From Anaerolineae bacterium (GTDB lineage: Bacteria; Chloroflexota; Anaerolineae; Promineifilales; Promineifilaceae): 64,000 nt of DNA. Of this stretch, positions 31,289-38,918 are shown piece after piece (the stretch's first letter is position 1; each line of letters begins with the position of its first letter). The notes below the pieces were generated by a model, which had not been told where the DNA came from, made no database searches, and saw only the letters and a program-made list of their open reading frames with translations. A program made the position numbers and the translations under genes. The stretch spans positions 1-64,000 of the forward strand of contig JADLAX010000002.1 in assembly GCA_020848035.1 (NCBI GenBank), written 5' to 3'.

Positions 31289-34200
31289 ATGTCTCGCGAC
31301 CCACACCGATCTATCCCCGTTTTTTCCGCGTCAAGCCAGTCCCGGCTAAACATCTGGCAGGTGAGCTTTTTCCTGTTTCTCATCTGGCTTTTAGCCATCC
31401 CGCTGCTGCAGCCGCTGTTCACCAGCCAGCTGTCTTGTGGCTTTGATACAACGTTTCATCTGTGGCGAGCGGTGCAGGCGGGGGCGCTGCTGGAGGATGG
31501 GATTTTGTTCAGCCGTTGGGCGCCCCAGATGGCGCATGGCTATGGCTACCCGCTGTTTATGTACCAATCCCCTTTGTCGGCGCAGGTTACGGCCGTATTC
31601 CACCATCTCTCTCTCAGCTGGCCCGTGGCCTTAAACCTGGTCTACGCCCTGGGCATTCTGGCCTCGGGCTGGACGATGTGGTGGCTGGCCCGCACCTTTT
31701 TTGGCGATTGGGGTGGCCTGGTGGCCGCCGTGGCCTACCTGTACGCGCCATTCCATGCCTACGTGGCCTTTTACCGCGCCAGCCTGTCGGAGACGGTGGC
31801 CTGGAGCCTGCCGCCGCTGGTGCTGTGGGGGCTGTACCGCTGGCAAAAAGATCGCACCGCCTGGGGCCTGGGCACGGCCGTTTTCAGCTTCATCCTCCTG
31901 GTATATACCCACGACGTGACGGCCTACATGTTCCTGCCCCTGTTTGGCGGCTGGATTGGGCTGTGGGCGATGGGCTTTTTCGACAGGCTCAACGCAGGCC
32001 GTTCCTGGCACACCTTCTGGCAGGGTGGGCTGGCTCTGCTGCTGGGGCTGGGTGGCAGCGCCTTCTTCTGGCTGCCCGCCATTTTTGAACGATCCGCCAT
32101 CCAGTTTGAGCGCGCCAACAGCGCCTGGCCCTTCTTGTATACCAACAACTTCCTGCCGCTGGACCAACTCCTGGCGCTGCCGCGCAACGCCGACCCCAGC
32201 CTGCTCAACGATTGGCCGCCACGCGCCCTTGGCGTGCTGCTGCTGGTTATGGCCCTGGCCGGGGCCGGGCTGACGTGGCGTGGGGCAAAAAGTCAGCGCT
32301 GGCTGATCGGTTTTTTGCTGCTGGGGCTGGGCGGCTATCTTTTCCTCACCGTGCGTGGATCGGAATGGGTGTGGACGGCCGTTCCCCAACTGGCCGCCTT
32401 CCAATTCCCCTGGCGCTTCCTCGCCCCCGCCAGCCTCATCGCCGCCTTCCTGTGTGGCGGGATAAGTGGAACGTGGCAAACAAAAACCGCCGTCGCAGCG
32501 ACTGCAGCGGTTCCATCCAACAAAAAAACCTCCGCGCTCTCCGCGTTCTCTGCGGTAAATATATTGGCGATTGTCCTGTTGTCGCTGGGGCACTGGGGCT
32601 GGCTCTACCCCGATTTATGTGATCCGCCCGCCGATCTGTCGCTGGAAGGGTTGGTGGCCTGGGAAGTGGCCACCCAAACGCTGGGCAGCACAGCCAGCGG
32701 CGAGCTGCTGCCGCGCGATGTGGCTATCATGCCCGATCCAACCAGTTCGCCTGCCTGGCTGGCCCGCCTCGATGAAACTACCCTACCGCCCGAAGCCAAG
32801 TTACTAACCACCAGCCACGAACCACTCGCCACGACCATCGAATTAGAAACGGCCGTTCCCTTCCAGGCCACCCTGCGCACCTTCTACTTTCCCGGCTGGC
32901 GGGTGACGGTCAACGGCCGTACCGTTCCCATCATCCCTTCCAACCCCGAAGGCTGGATCACCGTGCCGGTGCCCGACGGCCGTGCCACCATCCAGGCCAC
33001 CTTTGGCGAAACGCCGCTGCGTGCCTGGGCCGATGGGCTGTCGCTGGTGAGTGTAGTTTTGCTGCTGGTGGTCGGTAATGTCGCTGCGCGACCACTTCGC
33101 GTACGGTTATCGGTAAACGGTAATTGCTCCACCGCTCACCATTCACCGCTCACCGCTTACGGCTTACCGCTCGCCGTCGCCCTGCTGCTCATTGCCGCCA
33201 AATTCTGGCTGGTTGATGCCGGGCAGACGCCGCTGCGGCAGGCGCAGCTGCACGACGGAATGCTGGCTGGGGTGGCGCAGCCAACGGCCGTTACTCTGGG
33301 CACGGCTAGCAGTCCAGCGCAGGTGCGGCTGTGGGGGCTGGATGAGTGGCAAACGGCCGTACCCGCCGATCAGCCCCTCACCCTCACCCTTTACTGGCAG
33401 GCGCTCCAGCCGCTGGCTGCCAACTACAAAGTTGGCCTGACCCTGGTCGATGAAAACGGCGTACGCTGGTCCGAGGAAGGGCTGCGCGACTACCGCTGGC
33501 TGCGCAATCCGCCGCCCACCAGCGGCTGGCCTACCGACCAGTATGCCCTCACCGCCTTTTACGTCGATTTGCTGCCGGGCACGCCGCCGGGTGTCTACCA
33601 GCTCCAGCTCGCCTTTTTTGAAGAAAACACGTTGATGCCGCTGACCTTTTACCAGGACAACGGCCAGCCGCTCGGCCCCCTGCTGGAACTCGGCCAGGTG
33701 ACGGTTGAGCCGCCCGATGAATCCTGGCCCGCCACGCTGGAGATGCAGCACCGGCTCAACGCCACGGTGAACAACGCCACGCTTTGGGGCAGTAATCTGG
33801 ATCGTGCCCAGGCCGCGCCGGGGGATCCGCTGCTGGCAACGCTGTTCTGGTCGGCACAGGGCGAGGTGGCAACGACGCTGAGCCTGGTGAATGCAGCGGG
33901 GGAACCAGCGGCCAACTGGCCCGTGTTGCTGCCGGATTACGGCCCGGGCACGTGGCGCAGCCAGCTGCTTTTGCGCCTGCCGGTTAACCTGGCCAACGGC
34001 CGTTACCAATGGCAGCTCACCTTCCCCACGGGGCAAATGGCCCGCTGGGGCGAACTGACCATCACTGCGCCCAACCGCACGCTCACCCAGCCTGAGGTGA
34101 CAACGGCCGTCAACATCACCCTCAGCGAGCAGGCCACCCTGGTGGGCTTTAGCCTGGACGACACCACCGTGGTGGCGGGCCAAACGGTAAACCTGACCCT

Positions 34201-34498
34201 GGTGTGGCAGGGGGTGACGGAAATGAGCGAGAGTTACCGGGTGTTTGTCCATCTGCTGGCGGAAGACGGCCGTCTTGTCGCTCAATCAGATGGACTACCC
34301 GCCAGCTGGACGCGCCCCACTACCGGCTGGCTGCCTGGCGAATTTATCACCGACCGGCACAGTCTGACCCTGCCCAACGAGCTGCCACCGGGGCGCTACC
34401 ACCTGGTGACGGGCCTTTACCTGCCCAACGCCAGCCGCCTGCAGCAGCCCGACGGTACAGACGCCATTTTTCTGGCTCCCCTCAGCCTCTCACCCTGA
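31289..34498 (+). CDS. Large multi-pass membrane protein of the 6-pyruvoyl-tetrahydropterin-synthase-related type
   Basis: 1069 residues. The N-terminal ~480 residues carry about ten membrane helices and start with FFLFLIWLLAIPLLQPLF and CGFDTTFHLWRAVQAGALLEDG, a GT-C-like glycosyltransferase arrangement with an early Asp. The label 'PTPS-related' comes from database naming and does not imply pterin chemistry. The rest holds extracellular beta-rich segments, two more helices near 590 and 630, and an Ig-like C-terminus (LTLVWQGVTEMSESYRVFVHLL). Two internal stretches (32520-32560, 33098-33175) are built of the same reiterated words seen between genes, suggesting insertions into the coding sequence. 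It likely works in surface glycan assembly. Confidence 0.75.
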   Translation: MSRDPHRSIPVFSASSQSRLNIWQVSFFLFLIWLLAIPLLQPLFTSQLSCGFDTTFHLWRAVQAGALLEDGILFSRWAPQMAHGYGYPLFMYQSPLSAQVTAVFHHLSLSWPVALNLVYALGILASGWTMWWLARTFFGDWGGLVAAVAYLYAPFHAYVAFYRASLSETVAWSLPPLVLWGLYRWQKDRTAWGLGTAVFSFILLVYTHDVTAYMFLPLFGGWIGLWAMGFFDRLNAGRSWHTFWQGGLALLLGLGGSAFFWLPAIFERSAIQFERANSAWPFLYTNNFLPLDQLLALPRNADPSLLNDWPPRALGVLLLVMALAGAGLTWRGAKSQRWLIGFLLLGLGGYLFLTVRGSEWVWTAVPQLAAFQFPWRFLAPASLIAAFLCGGISGTWQTKTAVAATAAVPSNKKTSALSAFSAVNILAIVLLSLGHWGWLYPDLCDPPADLSLEGLVAWEVATQTLGSTASGELLPRDVAIMPDPTSSPAWLARLDETTLPPEAKLLTTSHEPLATTIELETAVPFQATLRTFYFPGWRVTVNGRTVPIIPSNPEGWITVPVPDGRATIQATFGETPLRAWADGLSLVSVVLLLVVGNVAARPLRVRLSVNGNCSTAHHSPLTAYGLPLAVALLLIAAKFWLVDAGQTPLRQAQLHDGMLAGVAQPTAVTLGTASSPAQVRLWGLDEWQTAVPADQPLTLTLYWQALQPLAANYKVGLTLVDENGVRWSEEGLRDYRWLRNPPPTSGWPTDQYALTAFYVDLLPGTPPGVYQLQLAFFEENTLMPLTFYQDNGQPLGPLLELGQVTVEPPDESWPATLEMQHRLNATVNNATLWGSNLDRAQAAPGDPLLATLFWSAQGEVATTLSLVNAAGEPAANWPVLLPDYGPGTWRSQLLLRLPVNLANGRYQWQLTFPTGQMARWGELTITAPNRTLTQPEVTTAVNITLSEQATLVGFSLDDTTVVAGQTVNLTLVWQGVTEMSESYRVFVHLLAEDGRLVAQSDGLPASWTRPTTGWLPGEFITDRHSLTLPNELPPGRYHLVTGLYLPNASRLQQPDGTDAIFLAPLSLSP

Positions 34499-34509
34499 GG
34501 CAAGACGCA

Positions 34510-35451
34510 TTAGTTTGAGGCATAAACGGCCGTGCGATCCCGCCGCCGTGCCAGTTCGCTGGTGTAAGCTTTACCCAACGTGGCGGCCTGTTTACGCGCC
34601 CAGGCCGTCAGTGAGGTTGTGCCGGTTGGCGGCGTGTCTACATACAACAGCCCGTCCATCAGCCCCTCAATTTCTTCCCGGGTCACCACCACATCGTCTA
34701 CCAGCAAACTAACGGCCCGGCCCAGCCAGTAACCTAAAAAGGGAGGAATGGTGAGAATCGGCCGTTTTTTGCCAATCACCGTGCCAATCATCGTCACCAG
34801 TTCACGGTAGGTAAACGTCTCTGGGCCAATGGCATTCACAATGCGATTCCCCCGGCTAGCACCCTCCGCAACAGCCAACGCGGCCAGGTCATCCACGTAA
34901 ATGGGCTGCAAGCGGTACTGCCCATCGCCAAACACGCCAAACACCGGGAATTTGCGCACCATCCAGGCAATGTTGTTGATCAAAATATCTTCCTTGCCAA
35001 ACAAAACCGTGGGCCGCAAGATGGCATACGACAAACCAGAGGCAGCCAGCGCCTCTTCCAGCTCGGCTTTCCCCCGAAAATATTCCAACGGAGACGTGAG
35101 CGACGGATTGGTAATGCTGATATGCACCACCCGCTCCACGCCCGCCGCTTTGGCCGCCTGAAACAGCGTCAGCGTATTGGCCACTGCCGAAGCATGCTGA
35201 AACGTCTCATGGTTAAACCGCACCCAGTACGTGTTGTAAAGCACTTTCACGCCGCGCAAGCTTTCCGTCAGCAGTGGCAAATTGTCGAAGTTGAAGGGGT
35301 AAGCCGTGACCTTGCTGCCAAATGGATTGTTCCGCTGGGGTGAATTGGTGAGGGTAATGACCTCATGCCCCTGACGCAAAAGCCGCTGCGCGATATATTT
35401 ACCCGAATAACCAAAAGCTCCAGTAACCGCATGTTTTTGTGGTGTAGCCAT
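34510..35451 (-). CDS. NAD(P)-binding atypical SDR (NmrA/NDUFA9-like)
   Basis: 313 residues from the ATG at 35451, with GGAG seven bases upstream; the longer frame would run into the regulator gene. N-terminal cofactor loop AVTGAFGYSGKYIAQRL (an S/TGxxGxxG type), then LYNTYWVRFNHETF, VVHISITNPS and YAILRPTVLFGKEDILINNI. Such atypical SDRs act as redox-sensing or epimerase-like proteins; the related NDUFA9 is a complex I subunit. Only one base separates it from the stop of the upstream GbsR/MarR-type regulator, so both form an operon with a well-defined promoter at 36053-36082. Confidence 0.82.
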   Translation of the reverse strand: MATPQKHAVTGAFGYSGKYIAQRLLRQGHEVITLTNSPQRNNPFGSKVTAYPFNFDNLPLLTESLRGVKVLYNTYWVRFNHETFQHASAVANTLTLFQAAKAAGVERVVHISITNPSLTSPLEYFRGKAELEEALAASGLSYAILRPTVLFGKEDILINNIAWMVRKFPVFGVFGDGQYRLQPIYVDDLAALAVAEGASRGNRIVNAIGPETFTYRELVTMIGTVIGKKRPILTIPPFLGYWLGRAVSLLVDDVVVTREEIEGLMDGLLYVDTPPTGTTSLTAWARKQAATLGKAYTSELARRRDRTAVYASN

Positions 35452-35452
35452 T

Positions 35453-36007
35453 TTAGGACTCCTTATTGGTTGTTGTTTTGCCAAACAGGCGCTGCACGGT
35501 GTTTAAGCGCAGCTCATCCAGAGCCAACAGCGTGGCAACAATGTTATCCAGCATGTTGAAGAATGATTTCATCTTCTCCATTCGCTCCTGGTACAGCCTG
35601 GCCAGCGCGGCGTCTTCAGGGTCAGCTGCGGCCCCCTGGCTGTTAACCATAGCCAGGCTGTCATCCACCGTGCGCAGCGCTACATCGAACTCCTGCTTTT
35701 CGCGTTCACGCAGCACCGTGCGAATAATCTTCCAGAAATCGGTTTCGGGAATGTAATAATCCTTGCGATCACCCAATTGCAGCTGCTTATGCACCATGCC
35801 CAGGCGTTCTAGCGTGCGCACGTTGGTGCTCACCGCGCCCTTAGTCACGCCAACTTGCTGCACAATTTCATCCAGCGTAAGCGGGGCTGGGGCCAGGTAA
35901 ATGGCCCCGTAGATCGCCCCCATGGCTTTCGGAAATCCCCAAAAGTGGCTGATCCGGATCATTCCCTGGATAAATGTTTGTTGGGCTTGCTGTAGCTCCT
36001 GGTTCAT
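35453..36007 (-). CDS. GbsR/MarR-family transcriptional regulator
   Basis: 184 residues from the ATG at 36007 (AGGA nine bases upstream); an alternative ATG at 36016 abuts that site. The winged helix contains GAIYGAIYLAPAPLTLDEIVQQVGVTKGAVSTNVRTLERLGMV, the GbsR-type fingerprint. The C-terminal half is helical. Immediately upstream lies a 9-4-9 perfect palindrome (36031-36052) just after a strong promoter, an ideal autorepression site. It is cotranscribed with the SDR at 34510-35451, which may make or consume its effector. Confidence 0.88.
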   Translation of the reverse strand: MNQELQQAQQTFIQGMIRISHFWGFPKAMGAIYGAIYLAPAPLTLDEIVQQVGVTKGAVSTNVRTLERLGMVHKQLQLGDRKDYYIPETDFWKIIRTVLREREKQEFDVALRTVDDSLAMVNSQGAAADPEDAALARLYQERMEKMKSFFNMLDNIVATLLALDELRLNTVQRLFGKTTTNKES

Positions 36008-36030
36008 ATCTATCATCCTGTTTGATTACA

Positions 36031-36052
36031 ACGTTTAGTACAAACTAAACGT
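36031..36052. promoter_or_regulatory. Operator palindrome for the GbsR/MarR-type regulator
   Basis: ACGTTTAGT-ACAA-ACTAAACGT, perfect nine-base arms. It begins one base after the -10 box and covers the expected transcription start. A bound repressor would block the promoter. Confidence 0.75.
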
Positions 36053-36082
36053 AGTATACAAAGCAAACGGCCGTCTTGTCAA
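36053..36082 (-). promoter_or_regulatory. Sigma-70-type promoter of the regulator-SDR operon
   Basis: On the minus strand TTGACA (36077-36082), an 18-base spacer and TATACT (36053-36058). The spacer contains one ACGGCCGT palindrome (36067-36074). The operator follows immediately. Confidence 0.75.
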
Positions 36083-36103
36083 CCAGCTTTTGGGGATGAA
36101 AAG

Positions 36104-36703
36104 TTAGCGTTGTAGGATGATTAGTTCTTCGATTTTCTGGCGGGAAGGGACAGAATCGTGGGGAAACTCGCGGTGCTGCAAAGTGAACCCGTGTTCAGTT
36201 AGCAGTTCAACCACGGCATCTGGCTGCACCACAAACGGTGGCCCACCGGGGCGGCGGCCAATGGGAAATGCCAGGCCAATGTACAGCCCGCCGGGCTTAA
36301 GCAGACGCGCCGCGAGCGCGGCATACTCGCTGCGCCGCGCTGGATCGATGGCGCAAAAGCAGGTGTATTCGAGCAGGTAGTCGAAACGGCCGTCCCACGC
36401 CCCATCCAGCGCAAAAATATCCTGTTCCAAGATTTCGATCTGAGCATCCGCGTGGTTCAATTGGCGCATCGCAGCAGCCGCCTGGGGGGCAAAGTCAACG
36501 GCCGTTACCGCAAAGCCGTGCCGGGCAAACAGGCGGGCGTCGTGGCCGTAACCGGCACCCAGCACAATCATCGCGCCGGGTGGGTAGTGGCCGCTGGCCG
36601 CCAGCCGGGCAAAGGTGGGTGTTGGCTCGCCGAGGTCCCAGGGGATACGGCCGTTGTGGTAACTTTCCTGCCAAAACAAGGGCGAGTTGGTGTCTAACAG
36701 CAT
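36104..36703 (-). CDS. SAM-dependent methyltransferase of the thiopurine/thiol methyltransferase type
   Basis: 199 residues. FWQESYHNGRIPWDLGEPTP is the characteristic start of TPMT-family enzymes. Then comes VLGAGYGHDARLFARHGF (SAM-binding glycine loop), VDFAPQA (acidic residue for the ribose), LLEYTCFCAIDPARRSEYA and LLKPGGLYIGLAFP. These enzymes methylate thiols, selenium, tellurium compounds or halides. The specific acceptor is unknown. The gene is divergent from the S9 peptidase at 36825. Confidence 0.87.
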   Translation of the reverse strand: MLLDTNSPLFWQESYHNGRIPWDLGEPTPTFARLAASGHYPPGAMIVLGAGYGHDARLFARHGFAVTAVDFAPQAAAAMRQLNHADAQIEILEQDIFALDGAWDGRFDYLLEYTCFCAIDPARRSEYAALAARLLKPGGLYIGLAFPIGRRPGGPPFVVQPDAVVELLTEHGFTLQHREFPHDSVPSRQKIEELIILQR

Positions 36704-36824
36704 AACCCGATTATAACCAACTCCGATTGACGCCCCAAAATGCCCCTACCAAACCCTCAACAAAAGCGGATGGATGCGGCTTTTGCCGTTGGCGAAATAT
36801 CCATTGCGGTTTATTATTTGCCCT

Positions 36825-38774
36825 ATGACTGGACAGAAAGTTGCGCCTTATGGCTCCTGGAAATCACCAATTACCTCAGACTTGATTGTGGTTGGCTCTA
36901 TTGGTTTGAGCCAATTGAAAATGGACGGCCGTGCCGTTTACTGGACCGAAGGACGGCCGTCGGAAAACGGCCGTAACGCCCTGGTAAAATGGACCCCGGA
37001 AAGTGGCCTGGAAGAGCTCTCCGCTGCCGGGTTTAACGTGCGCAGCCGGGTGCATGAGTACGGCGGCGGCGCGTACACCGTACACGACGACACCATCTAC
37101 TTCACCAACTTCATCGATCAGCGGCTTTACATGCAGTACCCCTACAGCGAACCCGAGCCGCTCACTGCCAGCGAGCCGCTGCGTTTTGCCGACGGTCTGG
37201 TAGATGCCCGCCGCGGCCGCCTCTTCTGCATCCGCGAAGACCACAGCACACCGGGCCAGGAACCGGCCAACAGCCTGGTGAGCCTGAACCTGGACAGCCA
37301 CAACGAGGTGGGCACGGTGCTGGCCGCTGGCGGCACTTTTTACGCCGCACCGCGCTTGAGTCCAAACGGCCGTCAGCTGGCCTGGCTCACCTGGAACCAT
37401 CCCAACATGCCCTGGGATGGCACCGAGCTGTGGGTAGCCGACCTGGATGAAGCAGGCACCAGCCTGAGCAACCGGCAATGTGTGGCCGGGGGTCTGGAAG
37501 AATCGATCTTTCAGCCAGAATGGTCCCCCAACGGCGATTTGTTCTTCATTTCAGATCGCACCAACTGGTGGAATTTGTACCGCTGGCGCGATGGCATCGT
37601 GCAGCCAATCTACCCGATGGAAGCCGAATTTGGCCTGCCCCAGTGGGTTTTTGGCATGTCCACCTACGCCTTTGAGCGCGCCGACAGCCTGATTTGCACC
37701 TACACACAAAACGGCCGTTGGCACCTGGCGCGGCTCGACGTTGAACTGGGGACTCTCACGCCCATCGACACACCCTACACCGCCATTTACGATTTGCACG
37801 TCGCCAACGGCTATGCCTGCTTCATTGGCGGCTCGGCCACCCGGCCCAGTGCCGTGGTGCGGCTCAACCTGCAAACCAACGAGGTGCAAATTTTGCGCCA
37901 ATCCACCGACCTGACGGTGGACCCCGCTTACCTTTCCGTGCCGGAACCGGTTGAGTTCCCCACAGAAAACGGCCTGACCGCTCACGCCATCTACTACCCA
38001 CCGGCCAACCGCGACTTTACCGCGCCAGAGGGAGAGCTGCCGCCGCTGCTGGTGCTGAGCCATGGCGGCCCCACCAGCGCCGCAGACACCACGCTGAGCT
38101 TAAGCAAGCAGTATTGGACCAGTCGTGGCTTTGCCGTGTTAGACGTGAATTATGGTGGGAGTACCGGTTACGGCCGTGCCTACCGGCAGCGTCTCAACGG
38201 CCAATGGGGCCTTGTGGATGTGCAGGATTGTGTGAACGGAGCTACCTACCTGGTGCAGCAAGGTTTAGTCGATGGCCGCCGCATGTCCATTCGCGGCGGC
38301 AGCGCCGGGGGCTACACAACGCTCTGCGCCCTCACCTTCTACGACACCTTCAGCGCCGGGGCCAGCCATTTTGGCGTCAGCGATCTGGAAGCGCTGGCCC
38401 AGGAAACCCACAAATTTGAATCGCGCTACCTGGACAGCATGATTGGCCCCTACCCCGAGAACAAGCAAACTTACATCGAGCGTTCCCCCATCCACTTTAC
38501 CGAGCAGCTTAACTGCCCCCTCATTTTGTTCCAGGGGCTGGAGGACAAAGTGGTGCCGCCCAACCAGGCGGAAAAGATGTTCAACGCCGTCAAGGCCAAG
38601 GGCATCCCGGTGGCGTACGTCGCCTTCCCCGGCGAGCAGCACGGCTTCCGCAGCGCGGAAAACATCAAACGCACGTTGGATGCTGAGCTTTATTTTTACG
38701 GCCGTATCTTTGACTTTACGCTGGCCGACCCGGTAAAGCCAGTGACCATCGAAAACTTACCCACACCTCCCTAA
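36825..38774 (+). CDS. Prolyl oligopeptidase family (S9) serine peptidase
   Basis: 649 residues from the ATG at 36825, which gives the family-typical start MTGQKVAPYGSWKSPITSD; the frame remains open to 36774 without support. An N-terminal beta-propeller (about 25-380) precedes an alpha/beta-hydrolase domain. The nucleophile is in IRGGSAGGYTTL, the Asp region is LILFQGLEDKVVPPNQ, and the His is in FPGEQHGFR. Likely a cytosolic dipeptidyl or acylaminoacyl peptidase. Three ACGGCCGT copies are packed into 36920-36980, coding for part of the first propeller blade. Confidence 0.92.
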   Translation: MTGQKVAPYGSWKSPITSDLIVVGSIGLSQLKMDGRAVYWTEGRPSENGRNALVKWTPESGLEELSAAGFNVRSRVHEYGGGAYTVHDDTIYFTNFIDQRLYMQYPYSEPEPLTASEPLRFADGLVDARRGRLFCIREDHSTPGQEPANSLVSLNLDSHNEVGTVLAAGGTFYAAPRLSPNGRQLAWLTWNHPNMPWDGTELWVADLDEAGTSLSNRQCVAGGLEESIFQPEWSPNGDLFFISDRTNWWNLYRWRDGIVQPIYPMEAEFGLPQWVFGMSTYAFERADSLICTYTQNGRWHLARLDVELGTLTPIDTPYTAIYDLHVANGYACFIGGSATRPSAVVRLNLQTNEVQILRQSTDLTVDPAYLSVPEPVEFPTENGLTAHAIYYPPANRDFTAPEGELPPLLVLSHGGPTSAADTTLSLSKQYWTSRGFAVLDVNYGGSTGYGRAYRQRLNGQWGLVDVQDCVNGATYLVQQGLVDGRRMSIRGGSAGGYTTLCALTFYDTFSAGASHFGVSDLEALAQETHKFESRYLDSMIGPYPENKQTYIERSPIHFTEQLNCPLILFQGLEDKVVPPNQAEKMFNAVKAKGIPVAYVAFPGEQHGFRSAENIKRTLDAELYFYGRIFDFTLADPVKPVTIENLPTPP

Positions 38775-38918
38775 CAAGCCGATCCCGTCTTGCACAACGC
38801 AGCGCAGAATCCCGCAAGCGCCCGTGTCACGCGCCTCGGCTTGACCGAAGCTCTCTAGATTTTCATGCGGGCGGGATGCTTCGGCGGACCTCAGCATGCC
38901 AGGGGCCAGAAATACGTT

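Noticed and set aside
34510-35484. Longer start (35484) for the NAD(P)-binding protein
   Set aside because: It would overlap the end of the regulator gene; the ATG at 35451 has GGAG at seven bases and begins just before the conserved cofactor loop.
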